From Puccinellia tenuiflora (lineage: Eukaryota; Streptophyta; Magnoliopsida; Poales; Poaceae), in NCBI GenBank assembly GCA_012064385.1, contig QRDG01000524.1, positions 957,094 to 1,021,093 of the forward strand: a stretch of 64,000 nt of DNA, written 5' to 3'. Below, one piece after another: positions 46,455 through 57,020 of this stretch. The notes beneath the pieces were generated by a model that saw only the letters and a list, made by a program, of their open reading frames with translations, was not told where the DNA came from and ran no database searches. How positions within the stretch are numbered: position 1 is the stretch's first letter; each line of letters begins with the position of its first letter. The translations under genes were made by a program, and so were the position numbers.

Positions 46455-47166
46455 ATGGATGAACGGCAGCGATGGATGTACGGCGACCGACGCAGTTCTG
46501 ATTTTATTACAGGCCTGCATAAATTTATCCATGTGGCTGGAGCAAACAAATATGATGGTTTTATGCCTTGTCCATGTGTGGACTGTCGGAACGTTAAGGA
46601 GCACTCTTCATCGAGAACCCTTCAAGGCCACCTGCTTCGGAGAGGTTTCATGCCCAGCTATAATTGTTGGACCAAGCACGGAGAAAGAGGGTTATGATGG
46701 AAGACGATGAAGAACAAAATGATGATGAGAACTATCGTATGTTCTCTGAAGAATACGGTGATACTGCGATGGAAGACAATGAAGAAGAAGGTGGTGAAGA
46801 ACAACGGACGCCAGATGAGCATGCTGATGGTCTTGGTCGGGTCATTTCCGATGTACAACGAGAATGCGATACAGAAAAGGAGAAGCTGAAGTTGGAGGCC
46901 ATGCTAGAGGATCACAAAAAGTTGTTGTACCCAAATTGCGAAGATGGCAGCACAAAGCTCAGTACCACACTGGAATTGCTGAAATGGAAGGCAGAGACTG
47001 GTTTATCTGACAAGGGATTTGAAAAGTTAATGAAAATAATGAAGCCGAAGCTTCCAAGGGATTTGAAAAGTCTCCTTGATTTTTACGACGAAACCGAGAA
47101 TAACTTGGTAAATGCGTTACGGTTCAACGAAATCAAAAGAGAAATATTATTTCCTTACAACTTCAA
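46455..47166 (+). pseudogene. CACTA transposase N-terminus (Transpos_assoc domain)
   Basis: ATG at 46455, straight after an AG acceptor, opens MDERQRWMYGDRRSSDFITG. A zinc-binding layout follows (GFMPCPCVDCRNVKEHSS, HLLRRGFMPSYNCWTKHGER), which is the transposase-associated domain of CACTA TNP2-type proteins. One base is missing near 46692. The next frame continues VMMEDDEEQNDDENYRMFSE, an acidic segment, then LYPNCEDGSTKLSTTLELLK and GFEKLMKIMKPKLP. It ends with LFPYNF at a GT donor (47167), which joins in phase to the Ulp1-like exon at 47250. The catalytic core of the transposase is absent. Confidence 0.85.
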
Positions 47167-47249
47167 GTAAGTGTTACTGTCTTCTACATATTTTATTTCG
47201 CTTAATTTCTCGATGTTAAGTGTATAATTGATGACTTATGCGTGCGCAG

Positions 47250-47947
47250 CTTCCACTTTATTCTGCTAATCATTATGCCTGACAAAGGAGTAGTACAAGT
47301 CATGGACTCCTTACATAAACCCCTTGAGAAGTGGGCGGACATGCAGGAATGCCTCCAGAGGTAATTTCAATCATTATGGCATTATCGGCAACTTTCCGTT
47401 CATTTACTGATAGCAAGTAATTAATATATAACTCCTTTATTCATTTTCTTTGCCGGGCAGGGCTTGGAAACGATTCACCGCCAGGGCTAGGGGTGAATGG
47501 GCGGAGGAGCTTATATTTAAACCAATAAATGTAAGTACTACTATCTAGATCCGCGCATCTCTTTGATTCTAGTTCAATACCATTACCATTCTTGATTATT
47601 ATTTTGATTGAACTCTGTTCCCGTAAAGTGTTTGAGCCAGGGAGGTGGGAATCATTTATGTGGATACTATGTCTGCGAGTTCATTCGTCAGACGTGTTGT
47701 GAGAAGGGCAGAATCTTAGAACAACTTGAAGTGCGTATGCAATATTCATAATCTTAGTTTATTGCCATCAATTCTGTTTACTTTCATTCATATATATTGA
47801 CCCTTTTTTAATTAGATCGAACGGTTGCGGGATGGCCTTCTACCACACGATCGCATACGAGCAATTCAAGAGGAAATTGCCGGATTCTTACTTGCAGAGG
47901 TCCTAGATCCGAAAGGAGAATACTACTGTAAGGTTGAAATTAAATAG
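47250..47947 (+). pseudogene. Ulp1-like cysteine protease domain of the CACTA element
   Basis: Exons are 47250-47360, 47461-47530, 47629-47730 and 47816-47947, all GT-AG and in phase with one another. They continue from the exon ending at 47166. The reading gives FHFILLIIMPDKGVVQVMDS, LHKPLEKWADMQECLQRAWK, GGGNHLCGYYVCEFIRQ and DRIRAIQEEIAGFLLAEVLD. His (FHF), Asp (MDS) and Cys (LCGYY) match the catalytic triad order of Ulp1/SENP-like C48 peptidases, which remove SUMO-type modifiers. Such domains are known companions of plant CACTA and MULE transposases. The first third of the domain and the native N-terminal protein are missing. Confidence 0.85.
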
Positions 47948-48499
47948 TGAGAGTGTAAAATAGATGTATATATGTAGGACGACGAATGAGATGTGTGTAA
48001 TATATATATTCGTGGCGATGATGTGTAATAGTGGTTCATCTTATTTAACTAGTAGTGGCATTTTTGTAGTTCTAAGAAATATTTAATTTAAGTTTTTTAA
48101 ACATGCATGCATTTTTCATAATCAAATAGGTCTTATTTTTCTGAACATTTTGGTATTTTATTCATATTTTTATGAATTACAGAATAAGCATTATTTATTT
48201 TATAAATTTAAACAATTTTCTGAAATTTTTGAAAAAAATAAAATCTGACGGGACAATAGTCCCGGTTCGTATTACGAACCGGGACGAAAGCCCCGGGGCT
48301 TTCGTCCCGGTTCGTAATACGAACCGGGACCAAAGCCTCCGCCCCTGCTGCCTGTGGCCGGGCCACGTGCCCCCCCATTCGTCCCGGTTGGTGTCCCAAC
48401 CGGGACTAGCATTCGTCCCGATTGGATAGTCCCGGTTGGGGAACCGGGACCAATGGCCCAAACCAACCGGGACAATAGGCTATTTTTCCACTAGTGTAT

Positions 48500-48612
48500 G
48501 TAAATCTGAACTGGTTGTGTTTGTGTGGTGGTTGTTAATTTGAACTCTGTAAATCTTTGCGCCTTATTAATTCAAAGTCGGGCATCTAATATGTCTTTTA
48601 TCTTAAAAAAGA
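48500..48612 (+). mobile_element. LINE 3' tail displaced by the CACTA insertion
   Basis: TTAATTCAAAGTCGGGCATC..GTCTTTTATCTTAAAAAAG is the 3' tail seen in other grass LINEs. The reverse complement of the tail at 63789 is very similar. It resumes directly after the CACTA's TAT duplication, so it belongs to the LINE at 43765-45878. Confidence 0.78.
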
Positions 48613-49063
48613 TGACCAACATTTATATATTCACCTTGTGACATGGTTGAAAGAACACACTTCTTCGAGGAAAATGAGGCAACTGAAACTAAATACAACG
48701 ATGCGAAAGAGAGTTTTGTTCGGCACACGGCACGGGCCAGCAGATTTGAATCTTGACACAATGTTTATAAAGATTACTCAGACTTTATTCATGAGCTTAT
48801 AGATGCGCTCGACCTGGGAGGAATATGATCTAAGGTGTAAGCTAATGGCGATGAATACGCAATGGCTTGCGTATGGAATCGCTTTGCGTTTGGATGAACT
48901 GCTTCGATATATATAGGCTCCCGGGTAGTCCATGTCTTCTACGATAGGATTTTCTTTTGTTTTGTGCCTTAAATCTTGATCTCATATTCTTTCTTCAATG
49001 TAGCTTGTAGAAAAAAAGCCATTTGATGGTGACTGTCTTGACGTCGTTGGTTGAATAGAGTAA
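48613..49063. other. Intergenic, no gene recognised
   Basis: AT-rich, with only short open frames. It ends at the TAA duplication of the next transposon. Confidence 0.4.
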
Positions 49064-49141
49064 GAGCATCTCTAGCAGACACCGCATTTCCGCGGCCTGC
49101 ATAACCGGAATGCAGTCCACCGCATTCGCGTTTTCATCGCG

Positions 49142-49245
49142 GTTTTTGGCTGCGGCAGAACAGACACCGCAAAGCGGAACCGCAAAACAGAATATTCTGT
49201 TTTGCGGTTCCGCTTTGCGGTGTCTGTTCTGCCGCAGCCAAAAAC
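49142..49245. repeat. Perfect 104-bp palindrome
   Basis: The arms 49142-49193 and 49194-49245 are exact reverse complements with no spacer (centre ..CAGAAT|ATTCTG..). Both strands encode the same short peptide (EQTPQSGTAKQNILFCGSAL). The arm contains the CAGACACCGC motif found at the ends of the host transposon. Confidence 0.97.
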
Positions 49246-49434
49246 AGAACCGCAAACCAAAATTTCACAATTGCAAAGGAATTTCGACAATTAACAACAA
49301 TAATCCGAAAATTAAACATGGTTGTCACATCTAAAATGACAAATAAGATAGTTTAGACCATGTGCGCATACAAAATGACATGTTTGCATCAAAAGCACCA
49401 CATTAAAGTGGTGAAACCATGATGAACAAGATCA

Positions 49435-50109
49435 TCACGCAAGACCACCACCACCATGCATGTTGTCGGCACCACCACCACCACCACCACCGTTTGCAGC
49501 TTGCCTCCTTCGCTGCAAGATCTCCTTTCTTGCAATCTCCTCCACCCCCTCCTCCTCCTCCTCGTCCTCACCTCGCCCATGATCACCGCCATCCATGTCG
49601 TCATAGCCGTAGGAGCCGAGCGGTGCCGTATCAATGTCCACCGCGTTCTCATCGAGGAGGCTGGCAAATTCACCCCGCCTTGGGGTCATTTCGTCGAACA
49701 CCATCGGAGCGGGGCGCGGGGCAGGGGCGGGGGCAGGGGCGGGGGCACGGGTGGCGGCGGCGGCGATGGGCGGCGAAGCTGCAGGTCGTTTTGTCACCGA
49801 CGACCGTTTGCGTTTGCCCACCTGCGGCTCGGAAGCGACGGCGGCGGCGCCGGGGGCGGGCACGCCTCCCTGGACAAGGACGGTGCCGAGCCGCTTGCGA
49901 GCGACGCCCATGGCGGACGGTTCCGCCGAGGTCGCGACCTGGCCGCTGCGGACGTCCATCGTCTTGCCGACGCCGCTGGATTTGGCCAATCCAACTGCGA
50001 CGGTGACGAGCGCGGGGTCGGAGGTGTCCATGGCGGCGCTGTAGGGCTCGGCGAGGTCGCCGGTGGTGGGGAAGTGCAGATCGGCGGCGGCGGGGGAGAG
50101 GGAAACCAC
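49435..50109 (-). CDS. Transposon ORF, Ala/Pro-rich, 224 aa (putative Harbinger ORF1 N-terminus)
   Basis: An uninterrupted minus-strand frame within the TAA-flanked element. Low complexity, rich in Ala, Pro and Gly, with a basic segment (GKRKRSSVTKRPAA), an acidic segment (DDMDGGDHGRGEDEEEEEG) and a Gly-rich end. It resembles the leading part of the Myb-like ORF1 proteins of grass PIF/Harbinger elements, which pair with the transposase; the Myb domain itself is missing. It is probably a truncated non-functional remnant. Assignment by resemblance only. Confidence 0.5.
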   Translation of the reverse strand: MVSLSPAAADLHFPTTGDLAEPYSAAMDTSDPALVTVAVGLAKSSGVGKTMDVRSGQVATSAEPSAMGVARKRLGTVLVQGGVPAPGAAAVASEPQVGKRKRSSVTKRPAASPPIAAAATRAPAPAPAPAPRPAPMVFDEMTPRRGEFASLLDENAVDIDTAPLGSYGYDDMDGGDHGRGEDEEEEEGVEEIARKEILQRRRQAANGGGGGGGADNMHGGGGLA

Positions 50110-50201
50110 AACTGCCTAGCTGAAACTTCCCTCCCGCGCAAATCGCGTCAATAATGCAGTCCGCCGCCGGGTCGGGGGGAAATCGCCAGTTTCGCGGTCC
50201 C

Positions 50202-50226
50202 GGGGGGGGGGGGGGGGGGGGGGGGG
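50202..50226. repeat. Poly-G run of 25
   Basis: An uninterrupted G tract (then C, then GGGG). Such runs are slippage-prone and able to form G-quadruplexes, so the exact length may be an assembly estimate. Confidence 0.9.
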
Positions 50227-50383
50227 CGGGGACTGTAGGAGCCCTCAATTTTTTTTGCAGGTCGGCCAAAATGCAGTGTCTGGTCGTGCCGCGTTTTCGG
50301 CACCAAACCGCAAAATAGCGGTTATTTTACAGTTTTGGAGGAAATGCGGTGTCTGCTAGAGATGCTCTAAAGGCCTATTCAAC

Positions 50384-50560
50384 CATGTCGGTGACGAGGC
50401 GGCCATCCACGAGCAAGTCCGCCAGGTCCACGGCCATGGCTGCCTCTTGGATAAGCACACCGTCATTGAGTTCAACGCCTGCCACCCTGGTCCACGGCGA
50501 AGCGCCCTGCCATGGCCTTGCGAAGTCGGTGAGATTACTTGATACTACGTCATTTAAGGA
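50384..50560 (-). pseudogene. Unidentified protein C-terminal fragment
   Basis: The minus strand reads LTDFARPWQGASPWTRVAGV, then ELNDGVLIQEAAMAVDLADL and LVDGRLVTDMVE, followed by a stop at the transposon edge. Codon-like GC bias and the compact ending suggest a gene remnant, cut close by the Harbinger element. I do not recognise the family, and no start or upstream exon was found. Confidence 0.35.
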
Positions 50561-50589
50561 TGTGTGTTGTCACGTCCGAATTTAACAAT

Positions 50590-52570
50590 CCACTTGACCT
50601 CCTCTCCATAATCATACGCATGATCAAGATTGAGACCGTGGTATTATAACATGCTAATTATACATTTTGTCCATGAGGTTTCCTATGTTTTCACTACTAT
50701 GGTAAAACAAACACGCAAATTTTATGTAATCCCCTTTGCTCGAGAAAAGCAGCACAAAACACTTTATTCGACACACATGCTTTTGTGCATGTGGCCTGAG
50801 TAAGTTTCGTAGCTTACGTTTCCTAGATTCTTCTGTTTTTGTTTAAGTTATCCGAATGTGGTTGTTTTGTCCATGCCGCTGATGCTGGCTGGAGTCCGAT
50901 CCAACCAAACAAAGCAAATATCTCACACCACTCCTACGCGTCCTATCGTCTTGATGGCTATGGTGAAAATAAAATCTTTTCATCGTCGTACGATGTACTA
51001 TGTACCACACATTTTGTGTTCGTGAGAATGCAAAGTCTACATGATACAAACAATACCGTGGGACACTCTTGAGGTAAGTGTTATGGGGCCGTCCATAAAT
51101 CGTCCTAACACGCAGCATGAAAATTGATCCTCAAGGCCGATGTGCGAAGAAACCACCACTTTCTATACCGAAGTGTGTCTTCATCGAATCTATTCAAATC
51201 TAAAATCAAGGAAGAAATATTGGAAATAAAAATATGATGCCTGAACCAAGGATACAAGTTGTGGTAAAAGTTGTGGTATCTGATCAATTGAGCAACACAT
51301 ACACCACACTCGCATAAACAGTATGGACACATCCTGAGAAACTTTAGGAGCCTCAGACTCAGGGAACGACGGGCATGACATCCTCCCCGATGGCTCATAG
51401 ACGTGTGAGGAACCTACAACGAGAACAGAGGAAATACCCTGGGTGAGACACCCGAGCCGATGCCTCCTCCTACCACTGACCAAAGGGATCTTCTTCAACA
51501 TCACTCATGTTGTGCTTCCACTTTCCATATATTTGTCCGCGCATAAGAGAAACTCCAACCCTTTCTCTAGTAATCCACTATTGGGCGGATGATCGTATTC
51601 TACTCTATATTCCCAAGATGTAGGGAAAGAATACGAGAGACCCTCCCCCAAAGCCCAACCACAATGATTTTTCCTTCTGGCCACTAACTGCTGGAGCTCG
51701 CCAGAGCCCGTCGCTGTCTTCTGCTCATCGTCGCTGACCGAAACTCACCAATTGTTGTCCGAGATGGTTTTTTGTCCTTTGATGCGTCGAAAGAGAAAGA
51801 AATAACAAAATATGGGAGACGACTTGGGAGAATGGTTGACCCAAAAGCAAAATCCTAGTTTTAGGAGACCGTTGGGAAAATTCAACATCGCCACAGTTCT
51901 TATCGCCACATGCCCACCCATCCAATGGCACCCACCAAACGGCTAAGGACATGTACAATTTCTCCCATTTTCTTCATTTCAGCCTATTTATCTTGTTGAC
52001 ATACAAACTTTTGCTAACTAAATTTAAAACTCAAATAAAGTGTACACTAATTAAAATATTGGAATGACATTGTTCGCACAATATATCAATTTTAAAATCC
52101 GACAATCCTAAAATTCGATAAGTTTTCCAACAAAAGACATCAAATGAGCGGAACTCGTTTCCTTTGTGGATCCACCTGTGCTCAACCAAAATTTGTAGTT
52201 ACATGAACAACCTGGTCACAGATTTCATGATACATGTGGAGATAATCTTCGAGCTCGTCGGGTAAAATATTCCTTCAGGAGGGAAGGGCGCGTTGATGCC
52301 TTATTTTGCCCGACAGACAAAGTGGAAAGATTGGGGTGGTTTGGAGAGTCATTTAGAGCGAATCAAATCAGATGACTTGCAACCGAAGGTACACGAATCA
52401 AATCAAATCAAGTGAGGGAAAGTATCCAAAATATGGAGAAAAAAAAGATAATACTAATGACGAAGCCAGAGGAGGCCGGTCCCACAGAGCAGTGGACGTG
52501 GATCTCGATCTGGGCGGTGGGCCCACACAGGCGTCCTCTTCCTCCATTCTTCTTTGCCCACTCCAGTCTC
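50590..52570. other. Intergenic, upstream of AXS1
   Basis: Nearly 2 kb without a recognisable gene. Short frames occur on both strands (for example 51105-51504 minus) without domains. A segment at 51545-51960 (GAGAAACTCCAACCC..) may be a degraded transposon. Confidence 0.4.
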
Positions 52571-52576
52571 CCCCCT

Positions 52577-52583
52577 TAAATAC
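52577..52583 (+). promoter_or_regulatory. TATA-like box of AXS1
   Basis: TTAAATA, within CCCCCTTAAATACCACC, lies about 140 bp before the ATG at 52719. A C-rich, GA-ending leader follows. Confidence 0.45.
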
Positions 52584-52718
52584 CACCACCCTCCCCTACC
52601 TCATCGCCCCACCGACATCGCCGCCGAATAATCCAAATCCCCACGCGCATTCCGCCCCGACCCGATCCGGATCCGACCGACCGCGCCGCGCGACCACCGG
52701 AGTAGAGAGAGAGAGACC

Positions 52719-55700
52719 ATGTCGTCGTCGGCGCCCCCGGCCAGCGGCGGCAGGGTGGATCTGGACGGCGGGCCCGTGGCGCCGCTCACCATCTGCATGA
52801 TCGGGGCGGGCGGCTTCATCGGCTCCCACCTCTGCGAGAAGCTCATGGCCGAGACCCCCCACACCGTGCTCGCCGTCGACGTCTACTGCGACAAGATCCG
52901 CCACCTCGTCGACCCGGCCCCGCCACACCTCGCCGGACGCATCGCCTTCCACCGCCTCAACATCAAGAACGACTCACGCCTCGAGGGCCTCATCAAGATG
53001 GCCGATCTGGTGCGTCCCCAAACCCCCTACTCCTCCTCCTCCCCGCATTCCCTCCTCTCCTCTAATGGCGGCCGATTGGATTGCTCCGCGCAAAATGGAA
53101 ATATTAGCCCCGGGTTTTCTGCGATTTTATTTTACCATTATTTTGGAGGGAATCGCGCGTTCGCCGTGGGAAAAATCTGCGCGCTCCCTGAAATTCCGGC
53201 GACCTACTGACGATTTTGTTTCTCCTGTCGGTGGCCGGTTTTGGATCTGCGAAGACGATAAACCTGGCGGCGATCTGCACGCCGGCGGACTACAACACGC
53301 GGCCGCTCGACACCATCTACAGCAACTTCATCGACGCGCTCCCAGTGGTACGCACGCTCGCTCCCACCCAGCTACCAATCCCCTCGGCCGAATGAATGTC
53401 TCAGCGTCACGCGTCCGTGCCCTGCAGGTCAAGTACTGCTCGGAGAACAACAAGCGCCTGATCCACTTCTCCACGTGTGAGGTCTACGGCAAGACCATCG
53501 GCAGCTTCCTCCCCAAGGATCACCCCCTCCGCAAGGTGATGACGAATTCTGCTCACAATATCTCTGTACTTGGTGTGTGTCACTCAGTGACATTTGTCTG
53601 TGGATAATGTGGTAGTGTCTGACTGAACTCTGTATTAGGTTGACCCTGCTATTTGACTTTGTTGGTTGAATAAACTATAACTGATTGGATTTAGGTGAAC
53701 TGGATCTGGTGCAGGTTGATAGATTTGTGATGTTCCGCTGCAATTATTCTGTCTCCGTAATACCGTCCTTATAATAAAATGTTGGGCTAGATTTGGTGTT
53801 AGTTGGTAGTGGACTTATGTAGATAAAGCCTTGTTGGTTGGCACTGGGATCATGCCTTGTAATGGTGGTTTCGTGCGAAGATTATGGAATGTCTTGACTT
53901 ACCAGGAAGAGCAGAGTTTGACTGCATACTTTAATTTCAGTGTGCACTTTCAGTTTCGTTGCTCATTAGTTAATATTTATTTTAAATTTAGTAGGATTGT
54001 ATGGTAACTTCCAGGATTAGATGTATGAGTTGATGCTGTCACTCCTTTTTAGCTTGACCATGGTAACTTGCAGGACTAGATTTATGAGCTCCCCTGCCCA
54101 GAGTGTCTGCACTTGTGTACATGTCACTAAGTGACATTTGTTTGTGGATAGTATCTGGACTACTTTGAAGTAGGTTGACCCTTTTTTGAGTGGTTCAATA
54201 AATAAACAGATTTGATTGGATAGGATTGAGTTGGTATGGATCTGGTGTACTAGGTTGCTAGATTCTGATGTTCAGCTACCATTATTCCGTCTTTGTGTAG
54301 TACAGTACTTATAATAAAATGTTTGGCTAGATTTGGTGTTAGTTGGGAGTGGATTTTTCTAGGTGAGCCTTGTTGGTTGGCACTGGAATCATGTCTCGTA
54401 ATGGTGGTTTGGTACCATAATTTTGGATTGTCTTGACTTTCCATGTAGAGCAGAGTTTGACTGATACATAATTATGGGAGTGGATGTTATCTTGCTTATT
54501 AGTTAATCTGTCTATATTGTCCAGTACGATTATATAAGTAACTTGCAGGACTAGATGTACGAGGGGATGCAGTCATCCTTTTTTAGCTTGACAATAATTA
54601 TTTGTTCAAGCTATGTCATGCTGTAACTGCAGATTGCTCTGCAAGTGGATGTAGTAATTTAGAAAAAATATGCTGTCTATGTTAGTTCAGCTGGAGCTTT
54701 CAGCTTTAAGGAATCCCAACCAGTGACACCCTTGCAGCACTAAACGATAATTTGTTTGATATCTCTTGACCTCCCTATTTAAGTATGGTATTGGCTGTTG
54801 TTCCTTTGATTTAGTGTTTGCAATTTCTTTCATCTTTAGAGCAATGGTATACCCAGGCTAGCCACCTGAAAATGGTTTGCTTTGCAAAAATGTTCTAGCA
54901 ATCACATTCGTTTGACCATATTTGGCTGTTCTCTGACGTGTCTTTACCTTTCAACCAGGAACCTGAATTTTTTGTGCTGACAGAAGATGAGTCACCCTGC
55001 ATTTTCGGTCCAATTGTGAAACAGAGATGGTCTTACGCATGTGCCAAGCAGCTTATTGAGAGGCTTATTTTTGGTGAGTGTAGTTACTTCAGTAAATTTT
55101 GCCAGTCGACAAACTTAACTTCTCGTTCTAATTGTGGGTGTTTTGACTCTACCAGCTGAAGGTGCAGAAAATGACCTTGAGTTCACAATTGTGAGGCCTT
55201 TCAATTGGATTGGACCAAGGATGGACTTCATTCCTGGCGTTGATGGTCCCAGCGAGGGTGTTCCTCGGGTTTTGGCTTGCTTCAGTAACGTATGTAAACT
55301 GCTTCCTTGCAGAGAATGAATACCTTCATTGTGCTATGTTGAGTCTTCTCAATGGATAATATGCTTTCAATGGACTTGCAGAATCTCCTCCGCAGAGAGC
55401 CCCTGAAGCTTGTTGATGGCGGCGAGTCCCAGAGAACTTTTGTTTACATCAAGGATGCCATTGAAGCTGTTCTTTTGATGATTGTAAGTCTTCTCTGTAT
55501 ATCTTTGGTCCGTTTTTCTGATGTCAGTATGTAACGCATCAGTGGAACTTAAATCTCTGTTTCCTTTTATCCAAAGGAAAACCCTGCTCGAGCCAACGGT
55601 CACATCTTCAATGTTGGTAATCCCAACAATGAAGTCACAGTTAGGGAATTGGCTGAGATGATGACAGAGGTATGCCATCGGCACAGCAATAGCACCTGTA

Positions 55701-56095
55701 TGTTCCTGTTACCTGTGTCTGTTCCAAATCTCTCATTACTGCATTCCTCTGCAGGTCTACGCTAACGTCTCAGGGGAGCCGCCACTGGAGGAACCTGTGA
55801 TCGACGTGAGCGCGCAGCAGTTCTATGGCGAAGGGTACGATGACAGCGACAAGAGAATCCCCGACATGACCCTGATCAACAAGCAGCTAGGTATCATTCT
55901 CTGCAATTGTCTGTTCTTACTACTTCGTTCTCTGTAACTAGCAGTATCTGATCTCTAAATGCTGCTGACTAAACTGCAGGGTGGAACCCAAAGACCCCCC
56001 TCAAGGATCTGCTGGAGACGACGTTGACCTACCAGCACAAGACGTACAAGGAGGCCGTCAAGACGCAGATGTCGCAGGCCTCGGCGTCGAGTTAG
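52719..56095 (+). CDS. AXS1: UDP-D-apiose/UDP-D-xylose synthase, nine exons, 395 aa
   Basis: Exons: 52719-53009, 53255-53347, 53428-53535, 54959-55073, 55156-55289, 55382-55483, 55577-55669, 55755-55890, 55980-56095. The total is 1,188 nt, all introns GT-AG and in phase. This cytosolic NAD+-dependent SDR enzyme converts UDP-glucuronate to UDP-apiose and UDP-xylose, needed for rhamnogalacturonan II and apiogalacturonan side chains. Seen: IGAGGFIGSHL (glycine motif at 29-35), INLAAICTPADYNTRPLDTI, HFSTCEVYGKT and the catalytic pair Y190-x3-K194 in WSYACAKQL. C105 and C145 sit five residues later than the catalytic cysteines I recall for the Arabidopsis enzyme (C100 and C140), the same offset as the tyrosine. 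RPFNWIGPRMDFIPG is also present. Intron 3 contains a tandem duplication. Full length, no defects. Confidence 0.96.
53580..54600. repeat. About 540-bp tandem duplication in AXS1 intron 3
   Basis: GTGACATTTG..GTGGATA (53587 and 54131), CTTATAATAAAATGTT(T/G)GGC, GGCTAGATTTGGTGTTAGTT and GTAACTT(C/G)CAGGA(T/C)TAGAT (54003 and 54537) recur with 534-544 bp offsets. Identity is roughly 80-85%, so the duplication is old. No coding sequence is affected. Confidence 0.82.
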
Positions 56096-57020
56096 ACATG
56101 CACGCCGCGATTGCGGTTCCGAGGCGGCGATACGGCTCATGTAGAGCACAAGTAGCAGCGGCTGTGATCTTTGGCAAGTCGGATAGGCGTCCTAGTGAAA
56201 TCTTTTTTGCGCCTCTAGTTGCTCCGTAGACCCCTGTTCTTACCCTATATTCCGTACCGTGAAACCGGGCAAGGGGATTGGTTATCATCTATACCTGTGT
56301 GGCAGAGTCGATGTGTTCCACTGTACTTTTTGGTTTGCACCTCCCGTGCCAATTTTTCCCTAGTGAGAGCTATTCTTGTTGAGTATAGAACTATAGATGA
56401 ACCTGGAATTACGGTCTGGAATGTCATATTGGTTTTTAGCCCAGTTCTGATGTGGAATTCATTGCCTCACACTTACCTGATTGTTTTGAACCATGCTAAT
56501 CACGCCATAACGAAATGATGCAATCTTGCCTTTTTTTGTGCGTGCTTTTTTCCACATAATTATTTATTGGCCAAGATTTGCTTTGTTGGTTCATATTCAT
56601 GTGGAAAACGTAGGAGAACAAAAGCAAAAAGCAAAAGAGCAGAATTTTGATTTGATATATGTGGATGTAAAGTCGTCCATCGCTTTATATATGTAGTACC
56701 AAATCATCATATTATCACAGGACTATCTTTTGTTAGGCCCCTATGGACGTTTATTTTATTTATTTTTCCATTTTGAGGAAAATACCTGTGAATGTTCTTA
56801 GATTTATTTGAAATGCAAAAAATAAGATTATATTTTCCACAAGAACCTGGTGTAAAACATCTAGGGCTTGTAAGATTTATTGGATTATGCAATTTTCTTT
56901 GGATTTGTATGCTAATTTCATGTACTCAAATAATCCAATGAGTTGCGATAGTTGACCCCTATCGCCAACAAGGCAACAAACTTCTTCTGGGTTTCGGTTT
57001 GGGGCCAGAGCGAGAGAGAG
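56096..57020. other. AXS1 3' UTR and intergenic
   Basis: The first 400 bp are the probable AXS1 3' UTR. The rest is AT-rich without genes and ends in the leader of the next gene (GAGAGAGAG at 57010-57020). Confidence 0.5.

Larger units (their letters stand above)
45879..48496 (+). mobile_element. CACTA transposon, internally deleted (2.6 kb)
   Basis: Ends are CACTAGTAGAAAAA and TTTTTCCACTAGTG, inverted repeats, flanked by TAT at 45876-45878 and 48497-48499. CACTA termini and a 3-bp duplication define En/Spm elements. Both subterminal regions (45925-46145 and 48255-48480) carry many inverted GTCCCGGTTCGT..ACGAACCGGGAC units, the presumed transposase sites. Coding remnants are a transposase N-terminus and an Ulp1-like C-terminus. 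The central transposase is deleted. Confidence 0.95.
49064..50367. mobile_element. PIF/Harbinger-type element with TAA duplication
   Basis: It starts GAGCATCTCTAGCAGACACC and continues GCATTTCC. The reverse complement of its right end is the same over about 28 bp. TAA flanks both sides (49061-49063 and 50368-50370), the Harbinger-type duplication. The termini resemble those of the element at 11470-12790 (GAGCATC..). It carries an ORF on the minus strand, a perfect palindrome and a poly-G run. No DDE transposase is present. Confidence 0.88.

Noticed and set aside
53065..53607. 180-aa frame across AXS1 exons 2 and 3
   Set aside because: It reads through two introns in the wrong frame for the enzyme. 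The spliced model is complete and in phase.
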